The notes: generated by a model from the sequence alone, not told the origin. Shown: positions 50,937 to 60,957, counted from the first letter of the stretch. The stretch is 64,000 bases of DNA from Planctomycetota bacterium (GCA_029250885.1 JAQXEK010000058.1:1-64000); one strand, 5' to 3'. Numbers and translations: made by a program.

Positions 50937-52562
50937 TTGAATCACCGCCAAGCTCCCTGCCGCTCGTCTCTCGCTTTCTTTGCGAGCGCCTTGCTGATCG
51001 CAAGCTGCACCAACGAACCGGACGTAACTTCCAAGCCAAATGTCCTATTGGTCAGTATCGATACGCTGCGTGCCGATCACCTCTCCAGCTATGGTTACGA
51101 GCGCAAGACCAGCCCGAATTTAGACGCGCTCGCCCGACGTGGAGCGCGTTTCGAGCGCACCTTCTCGACCACTTCGTGGACCCTACCCAGCCACATGTCT
51201 ATGCTCACGGGCCTGCCTATTAGCGCCCATGGGATCTGTGACGATCGGCTCTGGTCGATGACCGACGAAGCGGGAAACCCGACTCCGGTGGACCAAAGCG
51301 GCGTGTTTATCCCCGAAGTTCTCAAGGACGAGGGCTACCGGACAGGCGGATTCTATACCTGGCAGTATGTGGACAAGCGCTATGGCTTCGGCCCGGGCTT
51401 TGAGACCTTCGAGCGCTGGGGCCACACCTTCTATTCGGACGAGGTCGTGTCCGCGGAGTTGAACCGCTTGCGCGAGGCTGAAGACAAGCCTGGCATCGAC
51501 GCACTGCGGGCCCGCCATCCGGACCTCTTCGACCCCGCCCACATGAGCTCGCCCGAGACCATCGGCCGCGCACTCGAGTGGATCGACGAGGTCAAGGCTG
51601 ACACCCCAGACGCGCCCTTCTTCGCCTTTGTGCACCTGTTCGATGTGCACGACCCCTATACGCCCCCGGCTCCCTTCGACACGATGTTCGATCCGGACTA
51701 CACGGGCACTGTGGACGGCTCGAACATTACCGCACCGGATTCGCCGTTTGTGCGCGATATGCCCAAGGCGGACCTCGACCACATCATCGCCCTCTACGAC
51801 GGTGGCATTAGCTACGTAGACGATCAGCTCGGGAAGCTCTTCGCCGAGCTCGAGTCCCGGGGCGAGCTCGAGAACACCATCGTCATGGTCACTTCGGATC
51901 ACGGAGAGGAGTTCTTCGAACACGGGAATAAGACCCACAGGAAAGCTCTATTCGCCGAGAGTGTCCATGTGCCCTGGATCGTAGCGTGGCCCGGTCAGAT
52001 TGCTGCGGGCATCGAGGTCGATGGCGCAACGGGCATCGTGGACATTGCTCCGACGATCTATGGCTTGCTCGGTCTGAGTGCACCAGACGGCACGATAGGG
52101 CGGGACCTTGGGCCGGTTCTGCGGGGCGAGGCCGAAAACGAAGAGGCAGCCTATCTCCAAGAGCTGCTACTGTTCGAGGGCGGGAAAGAGACCCAGCAGC
52201 GCCTAGGCATTCTGCGAGGCGCAGACCACGCGGTGCTAGGCGGCGAGCTTGGGGGTGACCTGCAGGTCGTCCACTTCGACCTGGACAGCGACCCCGGCCA
52301 GAAGTCTATTCGCAATGCCAGCCTTCTAAGCGAAGCCGCGGCCCAGCAGACCCGCGAGGAGCTCGACGCCATGCGCGCAGCCATCAAGGAGAGCCGCGAG
52401 GTCAATCGCACCCGCAACGTTGGTAGCGACAGTCTGCCAACGGCCAACAGCCAGGCCGAACTCAGCGCCATGGGGTACACCGACGGCAACCAGCCCACGA
52501 AGGCAAACACTAATGCTGAGAAGGACTGCGAGCTCTGTCTAGATGGGTGCCTCTGGCTTTAG
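50937..52562 (+). CDS. Sulfatase-like lipoprotein, Thr nucleophile variant
   Basis: 541 aa, TTG start giving a lipoprotein signal (SLAFFASALLIASC, Cys24). It belongs to the alkaline phosphatase superfamily: LLVSIDTLRADHLSSYGY at the N-terminal metal site, and MVTSDHGEEFFEHGNKTH with the second metal ligands. Where sulfatases have C/S-x-P-S-R, this protein has WTLPSHMSMLTG, i.e. Thr at the nucleophile and His for Arg. Thr nucleophiles occur in phosphotransferases and phosphodiesterases of the superfamily, so sulfatase activity through formylglycine is not expected. First of a cluster of six. Confidence 0.85.
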   Translation: MNHRQAPCRSSLAFFASALLIASCTNEPDVTSKPNVLLVSIDTLRADHLSSYGYERKTSPNLDALARRGARFERTFSTTSWTLPSHMSMLTGLPISAHGICDDRLWSMTDEAGNPTPVDQSGVFIPEVLKDEGYRTGGFYTWQYVDKRYGFGPGFETFERWGHTFYSDEVVSAELNRLREAEDKPGIDALRARHPDLFDPAHMSSPETIGRALEWIDEVKADTPDAPFFAFVHLFDVHDPYTPPAPFDTMFDPDYTGTVDGSNITAPDSPFVRDMPKADLDHIIALYDGGISYVDDQLGKLFAELESRGELENTIVMVTSDHGEEFFEHGNKTHRKALFAESVHVPWIVAWPGQIAAGIEVDGATGIVDIAPTIYGLLGLSAPDGTIGRDLGPVLRGEAENEEAAYLQELLLFEGGKETQQRLGILRGADHAVLGGELGGDLQVVHFDLDSDPGQKSIRNASLLSEAAAQQTREELDAMRAAIKESREVNRTRNVGSDSLPTANSQAELSAMGYTDGNQPTKANTNAEKDCELCLDGCLWL

Positions 52563-52656
52563 GTCAATCACTTAGCGAAGCTCCCCTCGCCAGGATCCGA
52601 CCAAAGCCTCGGACCTCTCCTTCCCCCAAACGGTCTGGGTCCTATAAACTTGCCCC

Positions 52657-54171
52657 ATGAGCAAGTTCACCCCAAGTCCGGTCCCACGTTCGAAACGTAC
52701 CTTCTGTGCAACCCCGCTGCTCGCGATTGGCCTAGCCGTCGCGAGCGGTTGCGGCAGCGATCCGGCTCCCGAGCCCGCCCAAAAGCCCGACGTGATTGTC
52801 TTGGTCATCGACACTTTGCGCAGCGACCGCCTCGGCAGCTATGGGTACGAGCGCGACACCAGTCCATTCCTCGACTCCATCGCCGAGCAGGGAGTCCTGT
52901 TCGAAGACACCACGGCCCAGGCCTCGTGGACCCTACCGTCTATGGTCTCGATGTTCTCGGGCCAGTACATCACCGCATGGCGCGATCGCGTTCCTACCGA
53001 CGTGCCCTACCTGCCCCAGGCCTTTAAGAATGCGGGCTACAACACCGTTGGGCTGTCGGCCAATATCCTAATCAACGAGGGCAGTGGCTTTGCCCGCGGC
53101 TTCGACCACTTCGACGGCGAGCCCGGTCCGCCCTTTGAAGGTGACGCCGCCAATGTGGTCCGCGCGCGCAACCTACCGCAGCTTGTCGAAGACATGTGGG
53201 AGCCCCTGGACAAGGCGATCGCCACAGATGAGAACGGAGAGCGCCCGCCTTTGTTCCTCTACCTCCAACCCTTTGACCCCCACGCCCCCTACATCGGTCA
53301 CCAGGAGTTGAACACCGTGCTGCCTCCCAACGGCGCACCTGTTGTGCAGCCGCCCGCCTGGCCCCGTGACACCATCGCCACCATGGGGCCGGCCCCCACT
53401 GATAAGGACCCAAACTGGGCCGGCAGCTTCCGCAACATTCGCCTGGAGCGAGGACGCTACGACCAGGAGATCCGCTACATGGACCAGCAGCTCGAGCAGG
53501 CCTTTGCCGAGCTCGAGGCAAGGGGGCTGCTGGAGAACTCAATCATCGCAGTGCTCTCGGACCACGGAGAGTGCCTGTGGGATCGCGTCAATCTCAAGCG
53601 CCCCGAGGAGTTGGCCACCCTGCCACCCACAGAATTCTTCTACCAAGAGCACGGGGCCTTCCTTTATGAAGAGGGCATCGACACTCCCTTCTTCATTAGT
53701 GGCCCCGGCCTGCCCGCGGGTAAGCGAGTGAGCCAGGCGGTGGAGAATCTCGACCTGTTCCCGACCCTGCTAGAGCTCTGCGATCTACCCGTTCCGGAGG
53801 GTCTGCACGGCGATAGTCTCGTGGACCTAGCCCATGGTCGCCGCGACACCTGGCGCGAGACCGTGCACTCCAACGCTCTACCCTGTGTCGCTGTTCGCGA
53901 GGTCGCAACGAGCCTCAAGCTGATCTTGCCCCTGAGTCCGGGCGGCCGCTTCCCCGACCGTGAACCCGAGCTCTTTGATCTATCAGTCGACCCCTTGGAG
54001 CGCAACAACTTGGCGCATGCGCGGCCAGACGATGTCGCTCGACTTAGGGCCACCATCGACGCATGGGTCTTGGAGTACCCGACCTCGGACACGGCGGATA
54101 TGCCCGTGGACGCGGAGCAGCAGAACCGTTTGGACCAGCTCGGCTACACGGACGCCCACCAAGCCGAGTAG
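52657..54171 (+). CDS. Sulfatase-like lipoprotein, Thr nucleophile variant
   Basis: 504 aa. Lipoprotein signal LLAIGLAVASGC (Cys32). Metal site: VLVIDTLRSDRLGSYGY and VLSDHGECLWDR, with a later YQEHGAFLYEEGIDTPF. The nucleophile block reads WTLPSMVSMFSG: Thr for Cys/Ser, and Met at the position that is Arg or His in relatives. It probably shares the general fold and anchoring of the other cluster members but with altered active-site chemistry. 94 bp after the previous gene on the same strand. Confidence 0.83.
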   Translation: MSKFTPSPVPRSKRTFCATPLLAIGLAVASGCGSDPAPEPAQKPDVIVLVIDTLRSDRLGSYGYERDTSPFLDSIAEQGVLFEDTTAQASWTLPSMVSMFSGQYITAWRDRVPTDVPYLPQAFKNAGYNTVGLSANILINEGSGFARGFDHFDGEPGPPFEGDAANVVRARNLPQLVEDMWEPLDKAIATDENGERPPLFLYLQPFDPHAPYIGHQELNTVLPPNGAPVVQPPAWPRDTIATMGPAPTDKDPNWAGSFRNIRLERGRYDQEIRYMDQQLEQAFAELEARGLLENSIIAVLSDHGECLWDRVNLKRPEELATLPPTEFFYQEHGAFLYEEGIDTPFFISGPGLPAGKRVSQAVENLDLFPTLLELCDLPVPEGLHGDSLVDLAHGRRDTWRETVHSNALPCVAVREVATSLKLILPLSPGGRFPDREPELFDLSVDPLERNNLAHARPDDVARLRATIDAWVLEYPTSDTADMPVDAEQQNRLDQLGYTDAHQAE

Positions 54172-54241
54172 CGGGCCCCGGCGGCCTCTTACCGCAGCAA
54201 ACCAAGCTGGTCGGCGTCGGCAGTCAGCCGAACCCAGAAGC

Positions 54242-55486
54242 CTAGGGCGCCTTGGGCAGTAAGTCTTGGGACAGCAAGCCGTCGAAGAGCGCTTGGGCCA
54301 CCGACTCGTGGCCGCGGGGTGAGTAGTGCCCACGGTCTTTCACAAGCAGCAGGTACTCGTCCCTGTACTGGAAGGACGGCATAGCGGCGACGAAGTCCTC
54401 GGGTTGCCCGGCTGCGCGCTGGGCCGCGGCATACTGCTCGATCTCGAGAGAGAGATTCGCCATGTCCTTGCGAGCCTGAGGGTAGCCATCGATGGCGTAT
54501 GCGTCGTTGGCGTCCTCTGGGCCAGCCTGGATCTGCTCGGCCCAAAACTTGTAGTTGTTGTGGGGCGTCCGCGCCTGAGGATTAATTAGGGGAAAATAGA
54601 TCGGCAGGCAGAAGACCACTAGCTTGCCACCGTGCTCTTCGAGCTGCTGGGTCATCTGCGCCTTGCGCTCGATATCATCGAGCCAGTACTTTCTAAACTT
54701 AGCTTGGTAGGGGGTCTTATTGAACTCGGCTTCCAGCTCTTGGAGGTTCACCTCTTCATCGGCCAGCGAGGGCCATGCGGGGGTCTCTGAACCTGGCTTG
54801 CCCACGGTCAGCTTGGCGACACTGAGCTCCTTCGTCATGGGGCTGATCCACTTTTTGAAGAGGTAGTCATAGCTCGCCGTACGTAGCACCGATGACGCGT
54901 AGGGAAACTCGATCGGGGGCTCGCCGCCACCGAAGGGCAAGACCGTATGAGGACTCAAGGGCGCCACGAGCAGGTCGGGCTTCCAGTTGCGGATCTCGTC
55001 TTCGTAGATCAGTGTGCCCTGAAGGAAGACGTAGTTCTGCACCGCGAAGTTCATCACAACGGGCCGCTTCTTGATACCCCGGCGCTGAAAGTCCTCCTTT
55101 AGCTTGTCTTCCAGAAGCTTGGAGTAGATGTCCTCGTAGGGCACGCAGATGCCATAGGTCATCGAGTCACCTAGGATCGCCACGCGGAACACGGACTCGT
55201 CTTTAACGTAGTTGCCGTCGTCGTCTTGAAGGGGCGCTTCCCAGTCGGGGCCGCGGTAGCCCCAGTTGTTGATGCGGATCGGAATGTCGTACCAGCGCGA
55301 CCAAACGTCCTGGTCCGGCAGCATCTTCCAACCATAGGTTTGGTGCTTGTTCATCACGACCCAGTCGCCGTAGTGGGTCTTCTGCTGCAGCCCAAACTCC
55401 AAGCCGATCAAACCCACGGCTACGATCAGGGCGCGCCAACCGACGTAGCGTTTCAGACCAACAAGCAGATCTTTGATCGGGCCCAT
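54242..55486 (-). CDS. SGNH hydrolase-like (AlgX/AlgJ-type) partner of the MBOAT acyltransferase
   Basis: 414 aa with an N-terminal membrane helix (ALIVAVGLIGLEFGLQ). The SGNH nucleophile block is AILGDSMTYGICVPYEDIYSKLLE; near the C-terminus YSPRGHESVAQ supplies the catalytic His. It sits 3 bp downstream of the MBOAT gene. MBOAT plus SGNH pairs pass acetyl groups across the membrane and attach them to polysaccharides (alginate, cellulose, cell-wall glycans). The target glycan here is not known. Confidence 0.87.
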   Translation of the reverse strand: MGPIKDLLVGLKRYVGWRALIVAVGLIGLEFGLQQKTHYGDWVVMNKHQTYGWKMLPDQDVWSRWYDIPIRINNWGYRGPDWEAPLQDDDGNYVKDESVFRVAILGDSMTYGICVPYEDIYSKLLEDKLKEDFQRRGIKKRPVVMNFAVQNYVFLQGTLIYEDEIRNWKPDLLVAPLSPHTVLPFGGGEPPIEFPYASSVLRTASYDYLFKKWISPMTKELSVAKLTVGKPGSETPAWPSLADEEVNLQELEAEFNKTPYQAKFRKYWLDDIERKAQMTQQLEEHGGKLVVFCLPIYFPLINPQARTPHNNYKFWAEQIQAGPEDANDAYAIDGYPQARKDMANLSLEIEQYAAAQRAAGQPEDFVAAMPSFQYRDEYLLLVKDRGHYSPRGHESVAQALFDGLLSQDLLPKAP

Positions 55487-55489
55487 GTC

Positions 55490-56965
55490 TTAGAACTGGA
55501 AGTAGATGAACGGCGCTTGGGGCGGGCCAAGCACGAAGAAGAAGAGGATCGCCGCGAGCAGCACAACACCTTGAATCACGGCCGGCGTCTTGCACCAGCC
55601 ACCCTCCAGGGAGGTCGTGACCTTGTCGGGCATGAGGTGCGTCATGTAGCCGACAATGATGATCACTGTGAGGGGAATCGTGATCGGTCGCAGGTCCGGG
55701 CCCCAGTTCACAAGCTCGCCACAGGCCACCATGAAGGCGTCCATATCCGGACAGCGGAACAAGATCATGGAGAAGGCCACCACGTGAAAGGTGAACAGCA
55801 CGCCAAGCACATGGAAGAGCGCTCCCTTGGGAAATCGTCCACCCGGCAACAGCTTGCGGAAGAGGCGCACCACGCCCAGCCAGACGCCGTGGTAGAAACC
55901 CCACAGGACGAAGGTCCAAGCTGCGCCGTGCCATAGGCCGACTAGGGTCCAGGCGACAATCACGTTGCGGATCGCCTTCCATGTGCCGGTGCGGCTGCCG
56001 CCCAAGCCGATGTAGACATAGTCCTGGAACCAGCTGGACATGCTGATGTGCCAGCGCGACCAGAACTCTTCCAGACTCTTGGATTTGAAGGGCGAGTCGA
56101 AGTTCTTGGGCAGCTCAAAGCCGATCAATCGAGCGGATCCAATGGCGATATCCGAGTAGCCGGAGAAGTCGCCATAGAGTTGCAGAGCATAGGCGTAGGT
56201 CACGAGCAGCATCGTCGGCGCACCGATGCCCAGCAGAGTGTCTGCCGCAAAGATGCTTGCGTCAGGATTGTGCGCAAACGCAACGTCCACAAGGTAGACC
56301 CCGAGGATGTCGGCCATGATGATCTTCTTCGTCAGGCCACGCAGAATCTGAAAGAGACCCGAGGAGACCCGCGTACCCTCCCAGACGCTGGGCTTCTGCA
56401 TCTGGGGCAGAAAGTCGATCGCGCGCACGATCGGGCCGGCCACCAACTGCGGGAAGAAGCTGACGTAGACCGCGAAGTCCAGCCAGCTCTGGCAGGGCTT
56501 CATGCGCCCCTTGTAGATGTCGAGGGTGTAGCTGAGGGTCTGGAAGGTGTAGAAGCTGATTCCAGCAGGTACGGCGAACTCAAGCCAGCCGCCTTGGGAA
56601 GCGCTCAGGTGCCAGAGACTCGTCTCGGTGCCGATCGACGCCAGGGCCGACTGGATACCATCTACGAAGAAGTCGTAGTACTTAAAGAAGCCCAGCATGC
56701 CGAGGTTCGACACGAGGCTCACGATCATCCAGTTGCGCTTCGAGGACGACTTATCCTTGGCCTCGTCAATGCGCTTGCCCGCGATGAAGTCTACGACGGT
56801 GCTGATGAGAAGCAGCGAAGTGAAGCGCCAGTCCGCCTGGGCATAGAACCAGTAGCTGCCCACCAGAACCATGGTAAGGCGCAACTGGCGGCGCTCTCTC
56901 CAGCTCCACCACAGCACGTAGACCGTGAAGAGAAAGAGCACGTACTGGAACGAGTTGAAGAACAT
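55490..56965 (-). CDS. MBOAT family O-acyltransferase (AlgI-like)
   Basis: 491 aa with about ten hydrophobic helices. Family motifs: FQTLSYTLDIYKG, SFFPQLVAGPIVRA, GYSDIAIGSARLIGFELPKNF, FWSRWHISMSSWFQDYVYIGLGG and GLWHGAAWTFVLWGFYHG with the catalytic His. It transports an acyl (usually acetyl) group from the cytoplasm to a partner that modifies an exported polysaccharide. The SGNH partner gene follows directly on the minus strand. Confidence 0.94.
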   Translation of the reverse strand: MFFNSFQYVLFLFTVYVLWWSWRERRQLRLTMVLVGSYWFYAQADWRFTSLLLISTVVDFIAGKRIDEAKDKSSSKRNWMIVSLVSNLGMLGFFKYYDFFVDGIQSALASIGTETSLWHLSASQGGWLEFAVPAGISFYTFQTLSYTLDIYKGRMKPCQSWLDFAVYVSFFPQLVAGPIVRAIDFLPQMQKPSVWEGTRVSSGLFQILRGLTKKIIMADILGVYLVDVAFAHNPDASIFAADTLLGIGAPTMLLVTYAYALQLYGDFSGYSDIAIGSARLIGFELPKNFDSPFKSKSLEEFWSRWHISMSSWFQDYVYIGLGGSRTGTWKAIRNVIVAWTLVGLWHGAAWTFVLWGFYHGVWLGVVRLFRKLLPGGRFPKGALFHVLGVLFTFHVVAFSMILFRCPDMDAFMVACGELVNWGPDLRPITIPLTVIIIVGYMTHLMPDKVTTSLEGGWCKTPAVIQGVVLLAAILFFFVLGPPQAPFIYFQF

Positions 56966-57082
56966 GAGAGGGGCCAGGAAGGGCGACGCCGCGAAGGGGC
57001 ATGTGGGCTTGTTCGGGCCGTGGCCCCAAGCCTACCCCATGGACGGGGTCCCCGCACGCGGGTTTTGCCGGCGTTCGTTAGG

Positions 57083-58621
57083 CTACTGCTCGGCTGCTTC
57101 GTCAGGAAGTGGAGGCGCCTGCTGTTCTTCGGGCTCCTCGCTGTCCGAATAGCCAAGGGCACTGAGAAGGGCGCCATCCTCAGCTTTGTCCGTGGACCGG
57201 GCCGGCTCACGCCACTCGGAGGCGACCTTGCCAAGGTGAGTATTGAGTGCGCGTAGGAAAGCTGCGCGGCGCGGTGCGTCCTCCTCGGGCAGATTGTCCT
57301 GCTCGAGGGGGTCCTTGGTCAGATCAAAGAATAGGGAGCCGTCCTCGAACTCGCCGCTTCGAAGCAGGATAGCCTTGCCCTTTTGGCTGCGCAGGGCAAA
57401 GTCGGCGGTCAGGTGGTGGGAGCGCAGGATCAGGGCGCGTTTCTCGTCATCGTCGACTCCGGAGGTCAACACGGGAAAGAGCGACCGGCCGTCAAGGGGC
57501 AACTCTCCGGGCGCAACGTCAAGCACCTCACAGATTGTTGGCAGCACATCCATGGTCGACGCAAGGGTCTCCATGATTTGGTCCCGGGGACCGTCGCTGC
57601 CGGGCATCTTGATTACAAGAGGAACGTTCACCATCTCGTCGAACAGGTGATCGTTGTGGCCCCAACGACCGTGCTGGAACATGGCCTCACCGTGGTCCCC
57701 CGTCAGGATGATCAGGCTGTCTTCGTAGAGTCCGCGGGCCTTTAGGTCGGCCATCATGGTGCCGAAGATATGGTCCGCGAAGGCCAGGTGACCGTCGTAC
57801 ATGGCACACACGGCCGCGATGTCTTCGGCGCTGGGCACGATGCGGCCGTTGATCGTATCGAGCAGGTCTTCCGTGTCGCCATTCTTAAACACGCCGTCGT
57901 ATGCGGGGTCGATGTACTTCGACCGGAAGGGTTCATCGGCGATGTAGGGCGAGTGGGGCTCGAGCATGTGCGAGTAAAAGAAGAAGCGAGTATCCGCGCC
58001 GTCCTGCTGCACATCGTCGAGGAACTCCCCCATTAACGGAATGTGCGCCTTACCCTTCGGGACAAAGACCATCTCGCCACTGCGCAACGAGTAGTTGGGC
58101 TCGCCATCCTCATAGAGCATGGTCGCCTGGTCAAACCCCTGCATCACACCAAACCTAGCGCCCCCGTTCGTATTGTTCACAAGGGCGCGCGTGCGGTAGC
58201 CCTTGGTCGAGAGCACCATCCCCAAGGGGGTCTCGTCGTCCCGCAATCGGTGCCACTTCGCGGTGACGCCGGTGGAGTCCGGCAGCCGACCCGTAAGCAA
58301 GGAGCTGATACCAGCGATTGTGTAGGGGGCCGGGCTGAAGGCCGCCCGGAAGCTCAGGCCGTCCTTGGCAAAGGCGTCGATGTTCGGTGTCGTATCGCGC
58401 TCGTAGCCGAGGTGTGAGATGTGAGATGCGTCTAGGGCATCCATCACGACCAAGATCACGGGCACGCGCTTGCCGTAGCGATCAGCCCCCTTACCACCCT
58501 GCTCGCTGGCCTCTGGGCCCGGCTGATCGCCGCTGCATGCCCCGAGAAAAGCGCACATCCCAATCACGACGCTCGCAATCCCCGTATGGCCGATCTTACC
58601 CTCTGTCCAAGTGGTCTTCAT
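57083..58621 (-). CDS. Sulfatase-like lipoprotein with non-canonical nucleophile block
   Basis: 512 aa with lipoprotein signal VVIGMCAFLGAC (Cys29). Metal-site blocks: LVVMDALDASHISHLGY (Asp-Ala-Leu-Asp in place of Asp-Thr-Leu-Arg) and ILTGDHGEAMFQHGRWGHND. The nucleophile block is PAPYTIAGISSLLTG: Thr at the Cys position and no P-S-R/H. Activity may be unusual or absent. It lies 117 bp upstream of the MBOAT gene, same strand, and may contribute to the same surface-glycan function. Confidence 0.84.
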   Translation of the reverse strand: MKTTWTEGKIGHTGIASVVIGMCAFLGACSGDQPGPEASEQGGKGADRYGKRVPVILVVMDALDASHISHLGYERDTTPNIDAFAKDGLSFRAAFSPAPYTIAGISSLLTGRLPDSTGVTAKWHRLRDDETPLGMVLSTKGYRTRALVNNTNGGARFGVMQGFDQATMLYEDGEPNYSLRSGEMVFVPKGKAHIPLMGEFLDDVQQDGADTRFFFYSHMLEPHSPYIADEPFRSKYIDPAYDGVFKNGDTEDLLDTINGRIVPSAEDIAAVCAMYDGHLAFADHIFGTMMADLKARGLYEDSLIILTGDHGEAMFQHGRWGHNDHLFDEMVNVPLVIKMPGSDGPRDQIMETLASTMDVLPTICEVLDVAPGELPLDGRSLFPVLTSGVDDDEKRALILRSHHLTADFALRSQKGKAILLRSGEFEDGSLFFDLTKDPLEQDNLPEEDAPRRAAFLRALNTHLGKVASEWREPARSTDKAEDGALLSALGYSDSEEPEEQQAPPLPDEAAEQ

Positions 58622-58670
58622 GGTGGAATCCTAGCAGGGATCTCCCCATGCCGCTATCCGCTGCCAGCTA

Positions 58671-59495
58671 ATGAAGTCCATCGCAATCCTCATCGCGGCC
58701 CTGCTGCTCTATGCTTTCGTGCTGCGCCCCGCCCGCAAGCGCGCTTGCCGGACCCAGCTCCGGGCGCAACCCTTCCCCACGGCCTGGTCCGATATACTCA
58801 AGCAGAGTGTCCCGGTCTTCGAGGACCTGCCCAAGGAGCTCCAATCTCAGCTCCAGGGCCACATCCTGGTCTTTTTGGGCGAGAAGCGATTTGTCGGCTG
58901 TGAAGGACTCGAGGTCTCGGATCTGATGCGGGTAACGGTGGCCGCCCAAGCCTGCCTTCTGTTGCTCAACCGCGAGACGTCGATCTACGGCGGACTCTCC
59001 ACAATCTACCTCTACCCCTCCGCCTACGTCGCGACGGCCCGCACCCAAAGCGGCGCCGGCACCGAACAGGTCTCGCGGTCGGTCCGGCTGGGAGAGTCCT
59101 GGACCCGGGGTAGCGTGGTGCTCTCCTGGAGCCATTCCAAGAGTGGCGCCGCGAACTTCGACGACGGCAGCAACGTGGTCCTGCACGAATTTGCACACCA
59201 GCTCGACCAGGAAGACGGCGACGCGGACGGTGCTCCACAGCTAAGGGCGCCCTCCTGCTACCGGACTTGGGCCGCCGTGCTCGGCTCCGAATTCAAGCGT
59301 ATCCAGGGCCGCCGCGAGGGCCGGAAAATCAAGTCCATTATCAACGACTACGGCGCCACAAATCCGGCCGAGTTCTTCGCTGTCGCCACCGAGAACTTCT
59401 TCGAGAGGCCCGTCCAGTTCAAGCGTAGGCATCCCGAGCTCTACGGCCAGCTCGCCAAGTACTACCAGGTCAACCCCGGCGACTGGAAGCGTTAG
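58671..59495 (+). CDS. mtfA: M90 family metallopeptidase (MtfA-like)
   Basis: 274 aa. One N-terminal hydrophobic helix (SIAILIAALLLYAFVL). The family core is VVLHEFAHQLDQEDGDADGAP (zinc motif HEFAH, residues 172-176), followed by NPAEFFAVATENFFERP with the third zinc ligand Glu. MtfA in enterobacteria is a regulator of the glucose phosphotransferase system that acts on the Mlc repressor; planctomycete members share the fold, but no Mlc context is seen here. Start codon ATG 58671; it is divergent from the sulfatase-like gene 49 bp to its left. Confidence 0.9.
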   Translation: MKSIAILIAALLLYAFVLRPARKRACRTQLRAQPFPTAWSDILKQSVPVFEDLPKELQSQLQGHILVFLGEKRFVGCEGLEVSDLMRVTVAAQACLLLLNRETSIYGGLSTIYLYPSAYVATARTQSGAGTEQVSRSVRLGESWTRGSVVLSWSHSKSGAANFDDGSNVVLHEFAHQLDQEDGDADGAPQLRAPSCYRTWAAVLGSEFKRIQGRREGRKIKSIINDYGATNPAEFFAVATENFFERPVQFKRRHPELYGQLAKYYQVNPGDWKR

Positions 59496-59577
59496 AACGG
59501 GCGCACCTCCCACTTGGGAGCAGACCGGATTCCACTTCTCGCCCGACAAGAATCGCCATCTATGGCAAGATCTCCCC

Positions 59578-60957
59578 ATGAGCCCTGCCGATTCGAGAGT
59601 CCTTCGCCCCTTCGCTTGGTCCCTGCTTGCCCTTAGCTTGACCGCGGGATGCGGATCCGATGCGCCGGAAGACGAGCAGCTGCCGCCTTCGGTGGTGCTG
59701 TTCTCCCTCGATACGCTGCGCGGCGACCACGCGGGCTTCCTTGGATACGAGCGCGACACGACCCCCTTCCTCGACGAGCTCGCTACGGAGTCGATGATCT
59801 TCGAGCGCGCCTACACGACCATGTCGTGGACCCTGATCGCGCACATGAGCATGCTGACCGGTGTGTACCCGTCCCAGCACAAGGTCTGGACGGACGAGTC
59901 GGTGCTGCCCCAGTCCGTGCCGACCTTGGCCCAACGGCTGAAGGACAAGGGCTACTACACCATGGGATTCCACTTTCCCGGCTGGCTCAATCCCGAGTTC
60001 GGATTCGGCCGAGACTTTGACGTGTACGAGATGCACGACAATGTGGAAGAGGCCCGGGATCACATCCGCAAGGCCCTGGCCGAGCGCCCGAAGAACAGAC
60101 CCTATCTCTTGTTCGTGCACCTGTTTGACATCCACAACGCAGACCTCCTCCTGGCGCCGTCGCCGCTGTACAAAACGCCGGATCCCTACGGCGACTTCTT
60201 CCTGGAAGGCGCCACCGAAACGCTCGAGGGCACAAGCTCCAAGCACCTGTGGGACAAGATCCAAAAGCGTCTTCCGAAGGAGAAGCGCGACGCTGTTGTG
60301 GCTCAATACGACGGCGGCATTCGGTACGTGGACGACAGCCTGCGTGCGATCTGGGATGAGTGGAGTGAACCCCATGGTTTCGACGATGCCGTGGTCGTGG
60401 TGACCTCGGATCACGGCGAGGGCCTGGCCGAGCGGCGCTTTCAATACCAGGGACACGGATCCGTATTCGAGGAGGGCCTGCGAGTGCCCCTGCTGATCCG
60501 ATTACCCGATGGGACGCGTCAGAACGAGCGCGTCACGGGCATGGTCAGCCATGTGGACATCGTGCCGACCCTGCTCGACTACCTTGGCGAGCCCGCTGAT
60601 CCAAACCTGCCGGGCTTCTCACTATTGGAGGGCCGCCCCGCCGACGAGATCATCGTCGCCCAACGTACCGAGATCAGCGTGATCATTCACTGGCCCTACA
60701 AGCTTGTGGGCGCGCAACCTGGCAATCCAAAGGCTGGCACGCTCTACAATTTGGAGAGTGACCCCCTTGAGAAATCGCCCCAGACGGTCAAGACTCATCC
60801 CAAGCAATTCGTTGAGCTCGCCAAGGCAATCCTTGCCGCGAACGACGCCCAAACCGCGGATTGGTACGAACCCGAACCCGATTCCGAATCTGCTGCCTCT
60901 CCCCTATCTGAGCAGCAGCGCAAGGATTTAGCGAACATAGGCTACACCGAAGACTAG
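59578..60957 (+). CDS. Sulfatase-like lipoprotein, tandem copy 1
   Basis: 459 aa. Short lipoprotein signal LLALSLTAGC (Cys25). Superfamily blocks: LFSLDTLRGDHAGFLGYERDTTP, VVTSDHGEGLAERRFQYQGHG, and a nucleophile block MSWTLIAHMSMLTG (Thr, with Ile-Ala-His in place of Pro-Ser-Arg). C-terminus SEQQRKDLANIGYTED is shared with the next gene. It is the first of two closely similar tandem copies, presumably with the same substrate. Confidence 0.87.
   Translation: MSPADSRVLRPFAWSLLALSLTAGCGSDAPEDEQLPPSVVLFSLDTLRGDHAGFLGYERDTTPFLDELATESMIFERAYTTMSWTLIAHMSMLTGVYPSQHKVWTDESVLPQSVPTLAQRLKDKGYYTMGFHFPGWLNPEFGFGRDFDVYEMHDNVEEARDHIRKALAERPKNRPYLLFVHLFDIHNADLLLAPSPLYKTPDPYGDFFLEGATETLEGTSSKHLWDKIQKRLPKEKRDAVVAQYDGGIRYVDDSLRAIWDEWSEPHGFDDAVVVVTSDHGEGLAERRFQYQGHGSVFEEGLRVPLLIRLPDGTRQNERVTGMVSHVDIVPTLLDYLGEPADPNLPGFSLLEGRPADEIIVAQRTEISVIIHWPYKLVGAQPGNPKAGTLYNLESDPLEKSPQTVKTHPKQFVELAKAILAANDAQTADWYEPEPDSESAASPLSEQQRKDLANIGYTED

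Noticed and set aside
51183-51938. Minus-strand frame of 251 codons within a sulfatase-like gene
   Set aside because: Antisense shadow; His/Val/Gly-rich composition and no recognisable motif.
56048-57256. Long plus-strand frame (402 codons) opposite the MBOAT and sulfatase-like genes
   Set aside because: It runs antisense over two clear genes, has no domain signal, and is rich in Arg/Gln/Glu/His as expected for an antisense frame in GC-rich coding DNA.
59560-60456. Minus-strand frame of 298 codons over tandem sulfatase-like copy 1
   Set aside because: A similar antisense frame exists over copy 2 only because the copies are duplicated; no independent coding evidence.
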